A DNA stretch of 64,000 nt from Alkalinema sp. CACIAM 70d (lineage in GTDB: Bacteria > Cyanobacteriota > Cyanobacteriia > Leptolyngbyales > Leptolyngbyaceae), in contig MUGG01000151.1 of the NCBI GenBank assembly GCA_002148405.1, positions 62,001 to 126,000 on the forward strand. Reading direction: 5' to 3'. Positions within the stretch are counted from its first letter, which is position 1. Each line of letters starts with the position of its first letter. A model generated the notes under the pieces. That model saw only the letters and a list, made by a program, of their open reading frames with translations. It did not search any database and was not told where the DNA came from. The translations under genes and the position numbers were made by a program. Positions 18,649 to 27,428 of the stretch are shown one piece after another.

Positions 18649-20385
18649 TTACCGCCGCCGCCACCAGAGAAAGACTGCGGTGCCTAAGGCCAATAAAGGC
18701 ACAATCACCAATGCTAGCAGCGTCGTCCCGATCGCCTGTAAGCTCGTCACCGCCATGCGCCGATTTTTCATTTCCCGAGGCCGAATTGACAGGGTTTGCC
18801 CCTCTGCCTGACTCAACCAACTGACAGAATTTAAAAACACATCGCCATTTAACTGCACCCCAAAATGGGCATCACTAGCAAAGCTGGAGTTCCCAAAGAC
18901 CACCAACCGAGCTTCCCGCTTCGTACCGGGGGAGGGCGTTGGTGACGGAGAAGGAGTCGGTGAAGCGGTCGGAGTCACCGTGGGCGAGGGAGAAGTGGGT
19001 GAGGGAGAAGTTGTTGGAGACTCGGTGGGAGAAGCCGTTGGAGAGACCGTCGGGGAAGACCCCGGTGACGCAGAAGGCGACGGACTTGAAACGGGTTGCA
19101 CGTCCACTTGCCGAGAGAGCGCAACTCCTAGGGGTAATGGCCCCGGTCGATCGTTGGCATCCTGCTTGACGGGCTTTTCCTTGAGGTTGCTCTCTGCCCA
19201 GCTTTGGGAAGAGGTGAGAATGATGGGATTAGCCTGCACGCCCTCGATCGGCTTAATTTCCAACGGACGGGCAAAGGGATAGAGGGAAATCCCATTCTTA
19301 AAGTCCTTTGTAATTGGGTGTTCGCTGTAATCCTGCACTACTGGAGATGCAGGCCCATAACCCAGCAATTGTCCAGACCCCGAGGCATCGATCGCCACCC
19401 GATCGTCCAGCAGAATCCCCCACTGACTCAACAACGGCGTTAGCCCCGGTTGCGTTTCAGGATCCACCATAACTAAGAGGTTTCCCCCCCGATTCAGGTA
19501 TTCCTCCAAGAGGGAAACTTCCTTTTCAAACAGCGGTCGCTTAGGGCCAGCAATGGCAATCACCGCCGCATCGTCAGGAATTTTTGCCGTCTGGGCCAAG
19601 TTCAGCGGTTCACTAACAAAGTTTTTCCCTTGCAGTTCCTTCGCAGCCAAGGAAAGACTGCCTTCCCCTGGTTCCAACGTCCTCTCCCCGTGGCCTTGCA
19701 GGAAGTAAACCTTGGGTTGGCGATCGCTGGTGGCTTGGATAATACCGTTGACTAAACGGGATTCCGAGAGGCGTTGCTGAAGGCCGATCGACTGGACAAA
19801 TTGGTTTCGATTGCGGCTAGGCAGTTCGACATAAACATCTTTGTTATTAGCGTCGTTTTTGACGTTAAATTTCTGGGCCAAGGCGGGATTGGCATCCGGA
19901 TCAACAAATTCAAAGGCGACATTAGGCGTTACCCGTCGGAAATTTTGCAGGAGATCACGATCCTGGGGGTGCGGTTGCCGATCGAAGACGTACACCGTTA
20001 GGGGTTGATTCAGCTTTTTCAACACTGCTTGGGTTTCCGGAGCCAGGGTAAAAAGCTGCGTTTCCGTCAAATCCACCCGCTGCACATTCCGCGCTGCGAC
20101 AAAGTTGACCAGTCCTAAAATCAACAGGATCGCCAGGGTCGTGATTAGCGCATTGGTACCCACCTGGGTCGATCGTCGTTGCCAAAAGTTGGGTCGATCG
20201 GGATCCCCATACTGACCGAGGAACAGTAACCAAATGCCAATAATGACCAATCCCGCGATCGCTAATCCCGTCGGCAACGGCGTCCAACCAGAAAGAAAGC
20301 CCGCTGTTAGCCCTGCAACGGTTAAGCCAATGCCAAACCAAATGGCATATTTGAAGAGTTTGAGGAATGCCCTGAGCTTGTCCAT
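18649..20385 (-). CDS. GldG-like ABC transporter auxiliary membrane protein
   Basis: The 578-residue protein has three membrane helices in residues 10-105 and one at the C-terminus (about 552-573, followed by WWRRR). A large extracytoplasmic region of the GldG/ABC-auxiliary type lies between them (QRVDLTETQLFTLAPET, VYVFDRQPHPQDRDLL, VYFLQGHGERTL, LLEEYLNRGGNLLVMVDPE). Residues 432-486 are an almost pure Ser/Pro/Thr linker before the last domain, so the DNA at about 18928-19090 is minisatellite-like. The family works with a Gld-type ATPase and permease, encoded just upstream. The transported substrate is not known, and gliding is not proven by homology. Confidence 0.85.
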   Translation of the reverse strand: MDKLRAFLKLFKYAIWFGIGLTVAGLTAGFLSGWTPLPTGLAIAGLVIIGIWLLFLGQYGDPDRPNFWQRRSTQVGTNALITTLAILLILGLVNFVAARNVQRVDLTETQLFTLAPETQAVLKKLNQPLTVYVFDRQPHPQDRDLLQNFRRVTPNVAFEFVDPDANPALAQKFNVKNDANNKDVYVELPSRNRNQFVQSIGLQQRLSESRLVNGIIQATSDRQPKVYFLQGHGERTLEPGEGSLSLAAKELQGKNFVSEPLNLAQTAKIPDDAAVIAIAGPKRPLFEKEVSLLEEYLNRGGNLLVMVDPETQPGLTPLLSQWGILLDDRVAIDASGSGQLLGYGPASPVVQDYSEHPITKDFKNGISLYPFARPLEIKPIEGVQANPIILTSSQSWAESNLKEKPVKQDANDRPGPLPLGVALSRQVDVQPVSSPSPSASPGSSPTVSPTASPTESPTTSPSPTSPSPTVTPTASPTPSPSPTPSPGTKREARLVVFGNSSFASDAHFGVQLNGDVFLNSVSWLSQAEGQTLSIRPREMKNRRMAVTSLQAIGTTLLALVIVPLLALGTAVFLWWRRR

Positions 20386-20456
20386 GATTGCCCATTCACC
20401 AGAAATGAAGTCTAAAAGCTGAATTTAATTCCGTTAGAAGAGAGTGGAAGCCAAGG

Positions 20457-21266
20457 CTAGGAACGCTGAAACCGAAAGGCTTCGATCGATTGAGCAGTCA
20501 AGAAAATTCCTAGAAAAATATAGCTGCCAAACACCATCAAGCTGCTGGTATCAACAATGCCCAAAACCAGATTGGTGTAGTGTTTCAGCAGAGAAAGATG
20601 GGCAAGACCCGTTCCAAGGACACCCGGCAGCCGATCGGCGATCGTATCCATCAACCACAACACGACTAGTAAGCCAAAGGTCGCGATCGCAGCCACGATC
20701 GTGCTATCAGTTAACGAGGAAATAAACATACCTAGGGACAAAACTGCTGCGCCTAATAGCAGCAAACCTAAGTGCGGCCAAAGAAAAACTAAGGGCTGAA
20801 TCGGGGGATTGGCAGCGGAGAGCACGATCGCTTGATAGACCATCAGCGGCAGGATCAACGTAGCAAAAAAAGTTACGACCGCTAACAATTTGCCCACGGC
20901 CACAGCCCAATTGGTAATCGGTGAAGTGGCTAGTAATTCTAACGTCCCGCGCTTGCGCTCCTCGGTATACAACCCCATGGAAAGAATGGGCAGAATAAAC
21001 AGCACAATAAATCCCAGAGTACTGAGAAACATACGGATTAATTCATAGGCGAAATCGATCGGCGGAAGTTGACCCCCTGCCTGCACTTGCATGTCATAGA
21101 TCTGCCCTTGGGCAATGATTCCGTTGTCACTAAAGGTAATGATCGTAAACAGGAATGCTCCGATCGCCCAAAAAATTGCAGCAATCACATAGGCCCAAGG
21201 AGCTGCAAAATAACTTTGGAGTTCCCGGCGATAGATAGCAAAAATGTTGGCTAATAGGACGTTCAT
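20457..21266 (-). CDS. ABC-2 type permease (GldF-like)
   Basis: The 269-residue protein has six hydrophobic segments and the family's N-terminal IYRRELQSYFAAPWAYVIAAIF. The signature MGLYTEERKRGTLELLATSPI follows, typical of ABC-2 permeases that couple to the ATPase. Its start codon abuts the stop of the ATPase gene (TAAATG), so the two are translationally linked. A 71-nt gap separates it from the GldG-like gene downstream. The three genes form an ATPase-permease-auxiliary cassette. Direction of transport is probably export; the substrate is unknown. Confidence 0.9.
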   Translation of the reverse strand: MNVLLANIFAIYRRELQSYFAAPWAYVIAAIFWAIGAFLFTIITFSDNGIIAQGQIYDMQVQAGGQLPPIDFAYELIRMFLSTLGFIVLFILPILSMGLYTEERKRGTLELLATSPITNWAVAVGKLLAVVTFFATLILPLMVYQAIVLSAANPPIQPLVFLWPHLGLLLLGAAVLSLGMFISSLTDSTIVAAIATFGLLVVLWLMDTIADRLPGVLGTGLAHLSLLKHYTNLVLGIVDTSSLMVFGSYIFLGIFLTAQSIEAFRFQRS

Positions 21267-22295
21267 TTAGGGCATTCCTTCCTCAATAGAAACGGCATCA
21301 GAATTCAGAGATTCAGGGGATGAGTCTGCTTCTATCCTCTCTGCAATTTCTGTTTTCTCCTCAGTCGTTAATTGCAGAAACACGTCTTCCAAACTGGCCT
21401 GCACTCGACGCATTTCATAGAGGTGTAAACCATTACGAACGAGAGCGATCGTCAGTTCTCGACCTGCATCTGGAGCATCGGATCTAACTCGCCAATAGCT
21501 GTGTATCCCATCGCTGTGGCTGACGGAGGAAAGTTGTTCCAGATCCGTAACCCCCTTGACTTGGCTTAGGACAGTTCTGGCTTGCTCAATCTCACCATCC
21601 AGTTCCAATTCATAGGCAGAACCCGCAAACATTTGCGTTGTTAATTCCTCAGTTCGGTTAGTTGCCACTACTTGACCCCGATTGATAATGGCAACCCGAT
21701 CGCAGGTCATACTGACTTCCGGCAAGATGTGGGTAGAGAGAATTACAGTATGGTCACCAGCTAAACCTTTAATCAAGTTACGCACATCAATGATCTGCCT
21801 GGGATCCAGACCAACAGTAGGTTCATCTAATATAATCACTGGCGGATCATGGACGATCGCCTGGGCAATTCCAACCCGTTGTCTGAATCCCTTAGATAAT
21901 TTGCGAATCAGGGTTTTTCGTCGTTCTGTCAGGTTGCATTTTTCCAGGGCATAGTTAACTCGATTAGCCCGATCGCCTGCACTGACGCCTTTAATTCGCG
22001 CGACAAAATCGAGGAAAGCTTCGATCGTCATGTCGAGATACAGCGGTGGATTTTCTGGCAGGTAGCCAATCCGTTGCCGCACTTCCATAGACTGTTCATG
22101 GACTTCGAAACCAGCAATTTTTGCCGTTCCGCCACTGGCAGGCAAATATCCCGATAGGATCCGCATTGTTGTGGTTTTGCCTGCCCCGTTCGGCCCTAGG
22201 AATCCCAAAATTTCCCCCGACTCTACGGAAAAGGTAATATCCTGAATCGCCGGGGTAGCTCCGTACAGTTTGCTCAGATGTTCAACTTCTATCAT
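21267..22295 (-). CDS. ABC transporter ATP-binding protein (GldA-like)
   Basis: This 342-residue ATPase has Walker A GPNGAGKTTT near residue 36, the Q-loop at IGYLPENPPLY, signature LSKGFRQRVGIAQA, Walker B VIILDEPTVGLD and the switch His in LSTHILPE. A 110-residue C-terminal extension resembles the accessory domain of ABC-2/Nod-type ATPases (ELTIALVRNGLHLYEMRRV...SLEDVFLQLT). A final 30-residue acidic tail follows. It is the first gene of its cassette. A 112-nt gap separates it from the other ABC cassette upstream and probably holds its promoter. Confidence 0.93.
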   Translation of the reverse strand: MIEVEHLSKLYGATPAIQDITFSVESGEILGFLGPNGAGKTTTMRILSGYLPASGGTAKIAGFEVHEQSMEVRQRIGYLPENPPLYLDMTIEAFLDFVARIKGVSAGDRANRVNYALEKCNLTERRKTLIRKLSKGFRQRVGIAQAIVHDPPVIILDEPTVGLDPRQIIDVRNLIKGLAGDHTVILSTHILPEVSMTCDRVAIINRGQVVATNRTEELTTQMFAGSAYELELDGEIEQARTVLSQVKGVTDLEQLSSVSHSDGIHSYWRVRSDAPDAGRELTIALVRNGLHLYEMRRVQASLEDVFLQLTTEEKTEIAERIEADSSPESLNSDAVSIEEGMP

Positions 22296-22407
22296 TGACT
22301 GATCGCTCCAGAGAAAGACTCCTCGCGGTCAGCAGGATAGCAAAATTTTGGCCCTTTCGACTACTTTCCTAGAAGTTACGTTCATAATAGCTATTCTGTC
22401 TTGTCTC

Positions 22408-23211
22408 CTAGCTTGATGCACTTGTGTAAAAGCGTAGTGCAAATCGCCAAAATTGATTGGAAAACCAAAGTAGCGCGATCGCGAGGCAGCCGGAGCCAAT
22501 GATCCAACTTGGATTCGCTCGACCTAGAAGTGCTTCTGCGGGAACTGTAGTTAGAAAAGCGACTGGCACAATGAATGTAAAGAAAACTTGGTAGGAAACT
22601 GGATAGGCTACCATAGGAAACCGACCTGCATCCATCAACCCTTTCAAGACTTCAGTGATGTTATAGATTCTAGTAAACCAAACACTAGTTGCGCCTAGAA
22701 TAAACCAGAGACTATATAGAATGGTTGCTCCAAATAGAATTGGAATTAAACCTGAGAGGTAACTCGTCCAGGATAATTTCAGTTTGATTCCTGCATATAG
22801 GACAATGAATAGTCCAAACAATATATCCGGTAACCCCCAAAGGGACATACTGTGGAACGATAGCCAGAATTGAGAGCTAATTGGCTTGAGGAGCACAAAA
22901 TCTAAGGTTCCTCTTTCCACGTGCTTAACAATCCGATTCAGGTTAGCAGCAAGAAAAGCTGTGGAAAATCCCTTGAGAAATGTAAAAATGCCGACAACAA
23001 TTAGGGCTTCTTCCCAACTCCACCCCTGGAAATGGTAGCCTTGGCCGTAAAACAGAAAGAGTCCAAATAGGCTGCCCGCCAATCCGCCTAAGCTGGTTAG
23101 AGCCGAAAAGATAAAATTCATGCGGTATTCCAATTCCGCCGAGATCGCAGTACTCCAGAACAAACGAATTAATTGGAAGTACTTGCTAAAAGGATTCGAT
23201 GCTAATTTCAT
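22408..23211 (-). CDS. ABC-2 family permease subunit (DUF990-like), second of pair
   Basis: A 267-residue multi-pass membrane protein with about six hydrophobic segments. ELEYRMNFIFSALTSLGGLAGSLFG is at the N-terminus and the family-typical KHVERGTLDFVLLKPISSQFW lies on a cytoplasmic loop. ABC-2 permeases of this type usually work as hetero-pairs. The partner lies directly upstream, with its stop codon one nucleotide from this start. With the ATPase at 24019 they make a complete exporter. The substrate is not deducible; relatives are annotated only as ABC-2 family transporters. Confidence 0.88.
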   Translation of the reverse strand: MKLASNPFSKYFQLIRLFWSTAISAELEYRMNFIFSALTSLGGLAGSLFGLFLFYGQGYHFQGWSWEEALIVVGIFTFLKGFSTAFLAANLNRIVKHVERGTLDFVLLKPISSQFWLSFHSMSLWGLPDILFGLFIVLYAGIKLKLSWTSYLSGLIPILFGATILYSLWFILGATSVWFTRIYNITEVLKGLMDAGRFPMVAYPVSYQVFFTFIVPVAFLTTVPAEALLGRANPSWIIGSGCLAIALLWFSNQFWRFALRFYTSASS

Positions 23212-23212
23212 T

Positions 23213-24001
23213 CTAAGCTCCCATGCCAGAAAATTGTTTTAGTCCTTTGCGCCACAGATAACGATTAATGGCATAAAAAATACCAGCCCAGCTCCCCATA
23301 ATCAAAAAGCTGCGCAAGTAATCAACGGGAAGCCCAGTTAAAATGCTGGCCGGAAAATGCAAGATGTAGGGGAAGGGCAGAAACTCCACAACCTGTCGTA
23401 CGCCAGGGGGAAAAACTTCTAGGGGCGCAATACTGCCGGACAGAAACAGGTGAAAGAGAAACCATAGTTCCTGGATAGCGCTTGCTTTTTCTGTCCAAAA
23501 GGCAAACATTGCAAAGGTATACTGAATTAAAAATTGCAATGCAAAGGCACAGATAGAAACTAAAATAAACAATGCTAAAGTGCCTGCATCAGGAATCCAA
23601 AAAGCACTGGGATAGAGCAGGATGAAAAGGCCAATAATCACCGCAATAAAGGGTAAACGGGCAAAACGTTCCCCAATGTGTGACCAAACGTGATGCCAAA
23701 CGGGATCAAGCGGTTGCAGTAAGCGAAAGGCTAATTTCCCTTCGACAATTTCCCGTTCAAACTCCCAAATGACCCAAACCACGGTCAGTTGACGACATAG
23801 GAAAATGGCGAGGAAGTACCGGGCAAATTGTGCAGAAGTGAGGGCAAAGGCTCCCCCTTGGGCAGCTTGAGTCCAAACGCCCATGAGGATGATGGGGAGG
23901 CAGCCGGATAGGGCCCACAGTAGTAACTCTGCCCGGTATTCCAGCATGTAAGCGTAATAGGTGGATAGAAGGGTTTGGAAAATTTTGTAGAGTCGTTTCA
24001 T
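23213..24001 (-). CDS. ABC-2 family permease subunit (DUF990-like), first of pair
   Basis: A 262-residue multi-pass membrane protein, homologous in layout to its downstream partner: YAYMLEYRAELLLWALSGCLPIILMG at the N-terminus and EFEREIVEGKLAFRLLQPLDPVWHH on the first cytoplasmic loop. The C-terminal helix precedes a basic tail (RYLWRKGLKQF). It begins 17 nt after the ATPase gene. A start at the ATG at 24001 fits the first hydrophobic segment. Together with the two neighbours it forms one operon. Confidence 0.88.
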   Translation of the reverse strand: MKRLYKIFQTLLSTYYAYMLEYRAELLLWALSGCLPIILMGVWTQAAQGGAFALTSAQFARYFLAIFLCRQLTVVWVIWEFEREIVEGKLAFRLLQPLDPVWHHVWSHIGERFARLPFIAVIIGLFILLYPSAFWIPDAGTLALFILVSICAFALQFLIQYTFAMFAFWTEKASAIQELWFLFHLFLSGSIAPLEVFPPGVRQVVEFLPFPYILHFPASILTGLPVDYLRSFLIMGSWAGIFYAINRYLWRKGLKQFSGMGA

Positions 24002-24018
24002 GGATGACGGGGGAGGGG

Positions 24019-25002
24019 CTAGTGAACTTGACCAACTTGGAAAACGCGCCCAATAATTTCCTCGATCGGTGGATCGCTAACGGCTAAATCTACGACTTCT
24101 AGATCCGCGAGGAGTTGGGAAACGGTTTTGGTGAGGAGTTCTGGTTTAACGAGATAGCGCACGGAGGAACCGTCGATCGATTGCACATCACCGTATTGTT
24201 GTAGTTTGGCTTTGTGGTAGGCGTAGGCTAATTCGACATGGACTTCACGACAGGGCGCAAATTGTTCGATGAGGCCATCTAGGCTGCCATCATAAATCAG
24301 CTTACCTTGGTGAATCATTAGGACACGATCGCATAGTGCTGTGATATCAGCCATGTAATGACTCGTTAGCAGAATGGTTGCATTAAACCGTTGGTTGTAT
24401 TCCCGCAAAAATTCCCTCACGGCAACCTGTGCATTGACATCCAATCCCAACGTGGGTTCATCGAGAAATAATACCTGCGGCTCATGCAGCAATGCGGCTA
24501 GCAATTCTGCTTTCATACGCTCACCGAGGGATAACTTGCGCACAGGCTGGGTTAGCTTGCCCTGGAGAGACAGCATGTCTGCGAGTTCATCAATGCGGGC
24601 TTGGGCAGCACGATCGCTGAGGCCGTAGACGGCAGCATTAATCTGTAGGGAATCCATGGCAGGCAGATCCCAAATCAATTGTTGCTTTTGACCCATGACG
24701 AGGGTGATTTTCCGCAGAAAAGCCGATTCTCGACGAAAGGGAATATGGCCTGCAACGGTCACAGATCCTGCTGATGGATGGATCAAACCCGTCAACATTT
24801 TGAGTGTGGTCGTTTTGCCTGCACCATTGGCTCCCAGAAATCCCACAATTTCGCCGGGTTGGATCTCAAAACTGACATCCTGAACCGCGTGGATTTCTTT
24901 GTAGGTGCGTTTAAAAAAGTGTTCGATCGTGCCTTTGAGTCCCGGCTCTTTGATAGCGACGGGATACATTTTGCTGAGGTGTGAAACAGAAATAGATGAC
25001 AT
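24019..25002 (-). CDS. ABC transporter ATP-binding protein
   Basis: The 327-residue ATPase carries Walker A GANGAGKTTTLKML near residue 57, Q-loop MGQKQQLIWDLP, signature LSLGERMKAELLAALL, Walker B VLFLDEPTLGLD and switch His LTSHYMAD. The N-terminal insertion LKGTIEHFFKRTYKEIHAVQDVSF is characteristic of ATPases that pair with DUF990-type permeases. A C-terminal domain of about 80 residues follows the motor. It heads the operon 25002-22408. The plus-strand RAYT gene begins about 107 nt upstream, so the promoter lies in that short divergent gap. Confidence 0.93.
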   Translation of the reverse strand: MSSISVSHLSKMYPVAIKEPGLKGTIEHFFKRTYKEIHAVQDVSFEIQPGEIVGFLGANGAGKTTTLKMLTGLIHPSAGSVTVAGHIPFRRESAFLRKITLVMGQKQQLIWDLPAMDSLQINAAVYGLSDRAAQARIDELADMLSLQGKLTQPVRKLSLGERMKAELLAALLHEPQVLFLDEPTLGLDVNAQVAVREFLREYNQRFNATILLTSHYMADITALCDRVLMIHQGKLIYDGSLDGLIEQFAPCREVHVELAYAYHKAKLQQYGDVQSIDGSSVRYLVKPELLTKTVSQLLADLEVVDLAVSDPPIEEIIGRVFQVGQVH

Positions 25003-25108
25003 AGAGAAGATGCCAGGGGAAGATGCAAAACGGCCTTCTTAGATCATGCCACGGGCAATCTCGATCGCTGCATGGGCATTCTAAGGAAACCGAATTGATA
25101 GGCGATCC

Positions 25109-25732
25109 ATGACGCTTTACCGCAATCAATACCGTGTTGAATCGGCCCGCCACCCCACCTGGGACTACTCCAATCCAGGGGCTTATTTCATCACCATTTG
25201 TACCCGCGATCGTCGCCATTTTTTTGGCCGGGTGATTCAGGGAAAAATGCACCTTTCACCGATCGGCCAAATCATTGCAGAAGAATGGCAGCGGGTAGGC
25301 GAGCTCCGCCCCAATATCCGCCTAGACGAATGGATCATCATGCCCAACCACTTCCACGCCATCATCATCATTCTCCCCCAACCCCCCGTACAGACGTGCC
25401 AAGGGCGCGTCTCAAACCCCACCGATCGCCCCCAAAATTCCCCCTCTCCTTTAGCACGATCGCCGGGGGAGACGGGCCGGAGGCGCGTCTCTACGGAACG
25501 ACGCATGGAACGGCAACGATCGGATGCCTGGAAACCCGGCGTTTTGGGGGCGATCGTGGGTCAATTTAAATCTGCCTGCACTAAACGAATTTGGGCTGCG
25601 GGATTTAAATATTTTGGCTGGCATGCGCGGTTTCACGATCACATTATTCGGGATGAATATGCGCTCCGTCGTATCCGCTGCTATATTCGCAATAATCCGA
25701 CCAACTGGACGCGCGATCGCCACCGCACGTAA
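25109..25732 (+). CDS. REP-associated tyrosine transposase (RAYT, TnpA_REP/Y1 family)
   Basis: The 207-residue Y1 transposase starts YRNQYRVESARHPTWDYSNPGAYFITICT, followed by the HUH motif in MPNHFHAIIII near residue 85. It ends with HDHIIRDEYALRRIRCYIRNNP, containing the likely catalytic Tyr of the YIxxNP motif. RAYTs are usually single-copy domesticated relatives of IS200 transposases that act on REP palindromes. Between the HUH half and the Tyr half lies a Pro/Arg-rich stretch (about residues 92-132). It is encoded by two palindrome-like repeats and looks inserted in frame. No flanking terminal inverted repeats were seen. Confidence 0.88.
   Translation: MTLYRNQYRVESARHPTWDYSNPGAYFITICTRDRRHFFGRVIQGKMHLSPIGQIIAEEWQRVGELRPNIRLDEWIIMPNHFHAIIIILPQPPVQTCQGRVSNPTDRPQNSPSPLARSPGETGRRRVSTERRMERQRSDAWKPGVLGAIVGQFKSACTKRIWAAGFKYFGWHARFHDHIIRDEYALRRIRCYIRNNPTNWTRDRHRT
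25388..25413. repeat. Palindromic repeat inside the RAYT gene, copy 1
   Basis: GTACAGACGTGCCAAGGG and the following CGCGTCTC resemble the common cyanobacterial intergenic palindrome of the form GTAGAGACG-N-CGTCTCTAC. It lies within the coding frame. Confidence 0.6.
25469..25494. repeat. Palindromic repeat inside the RAYT gene, copy 2
   Basis: GAGACGGGCC followed by GGAGGCGCGTCTCTAC is a second imperfect palindrome of the same type, 56 nt after the first. Its arm GCGTCTC is also present in copy 1. Confidence 0.6.
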
Positions 25733-25750
25733 TGATCCTGAACGTGGTAA

Positions 25751-27277
25751 TTAACCCTCTTCGCCTTCGGATTTCTCGGGCTTCAGCAATGGGAAGGCAA
25801 TCACATCACGAATGCTGGGTGAATCCGTTAAAAGCATGACCAGTCGATCGATGCCAATTCCCAACCCCCCCGTTGGCGGCATTCCATGTTCCAGCGCACA
25901 GAGGAAATCTTCATCCACACCCTGCGCTTCCAAGTCTCCCGCTGCTTTCCGGGCTGCCTGTTCTTCTAGTCGCGCCCGCTGATCTAAGGGATCGGTTAAC
26001 TCCGAGAAACTATTGGCGGTCTCCCGCCCAACGATAAATAGCTCAAACCGCTCTACCAATCCTGGCTTCGATCGATGGGGTTTGGCCAGCGGTGAAATCT
26101 CCACCGGATAATCCAGAATAAATGTCGGCTGCATCAGGGTTGTTTCCACCTTTTGTTCAAAGGCCTCATTTAGCAACTTGCCGATCGACGGACAATCGTC
26201 AATGTCATGAATCCCCGCTGCTCTAGCTGCTTGCTTGGCCGCATCCAAATCCGTAAAGGTTGCAAAATCAACGCCCGTAGCTTCCTTCACCACATCATGC
26301 ATGGTGATCCGTTTCCAGGGTGCGGTGAGATCGATCGCTTGCCCTTGGTAGGTAATTTGCGTCGTTCCCAACACTTCCTGTGCTGCTGTTGTGATGATGG
26401 CTTCCGTTAAATCCATCATGTCATTGTAATCAGCGTAGGCTTGGTAGACCTCGATCGAGGTAAACTCCGGATTGTGCCGGGTGGAAACGCCCTCGTTTCG
26501 GAAAATTCGACCCAGTTCAAACACCTTTTCAAAGCCACCGACGACCAGACGCTTCAAGTGCAATTCTGTCGCAATGCGGAGGTATAACTCCATTTCCAGG
26601 GTGTTGTGATAAGTAATGAACGGACGGGCATCGGCTCCCCCTGCTTCACCCATTAACACGGGTGTTTCGATCTCAATAAAGCCCTGTTGATCTAAATATC
26701 GCCGAATCGATGCTGTAATCAATGCTCTCCGGCGGAAGGTTTCGCGGACTTCAGGATTAACGATCAAATCAACATAGCGTTGACGATAGCGTGTTGCGAC
26801 ATCCGTTAAGCCGTGGAATTTATCAGGCAAGGGTAATAACGATTTCGTTAGCATTGTGTACTCTTTCACGTACACCGAAAGCTCACCCTTATCCGTGCGT
26901 TTCACGGTTCCCTTGACGCCAATGATGTCACCAATGTCCGTCAGCGATTTCAAATGGCTAAAGGCATCGGCATCCCGATCGCCCATGAACTCCTGAATCC
27001 GACTTTTCTCCAGATACAGTTGAATGTTGGCGGTTTCATCCTGAAGCGTAAAAAACGCCAGCTTCCCGAAGACCCGCCGTGCCATAATGCGACCTGCGAC
27101 GGCAACTTCAACTGGTTGCTCTTCGCCATTCGGCAGGTCGGCATATTTAGACTGCAAGTCAGCCATTGAGTGGCTAGATTTCCACTGATAGGCAAAGGGA
27201 TTCATCCCCAATGCTTTGAGTTGTTCGAGTTTTTCGATGCGAGTGGCACGCAGGTCTTCGGAAGCCATGGGGTTCAT
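25751..27277 (-). CDS. lysS: Lysine--tRNA ligase, class II
   Basis: The 508-residue enzyme attaches lysine to tRNA-Lys. The N-terminal OB anticodon-binding domain (about 55-150, VAGRIMARRVFGKLAFFTLQD) precedes the class II catalytic core. Motif 1 is near ETPVLMGEAGGADARPF, motif 2 is FRNEGVSTRHNPEFT and motif 3 is GLGIGIDRLVMLL. Its length matches bacterial LysS. The start may be the ATG at 27277 or the one three codons downstream. The stop lies 18 nt from the end of the convergent RAYT gene. Confidence 0.97.
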   Translation of the reverse strand: MNPMASEDLRATRIEKLEQLKALGMNPFAYQWKSSHSMADLQSKYADLPNGEEQPVEVAVAGRIMARRVFGKLAFFTLQDETANIQLYLEKSRIQEFMGDRDADAFSHLKSLTDIGDIIGVKGTVKRTDKGELSVYVKEYTMLTKSLLPLPDKFHGLTDVATRYRQRYVDLIVNPEVRETFRRRALITASIRRYLDQQGFIEIETPVLMGEAGGADARPFITYHNTLEMELYLRIATELHLKRLVVGGFEKVFELGRIFRNEGVSTRHNPEFTSIEVYQAYADYNDMMDLTEAIITTAAQEVLGTTQITYQGQAIDLTAPWKRITMHDVVKEATGVDFATFTDLDAAKQAARAAGIHDIDDCPSIGKLLNEAFEQKVETTLMQPTFILDYPVEISPLAKPHRSKPGLVERFELFIVGRETANSFSELTDPLDQRARLEEQAARKAAGDLEAQGVDEDFLCALEHGMPPTGGLGIGIDRLVMLLTDSPSIRDVIAFPLLKPEKSEGEEG

Positions 27278-27428
27278 TGAGCGAAAATGCAGTCTCCCAT
27301 TATATCGGCTTGGTGCGGCCTGCGGGAGACGATCTCTCAGCTTTTAATAGAGCCTCTAGCCTGGAGTCGAGAGAGTTCATGGAATTGAGCGCTTTCATCA
27401 GAGCCAAGAGAGTTTGGGTTCAGATTTC

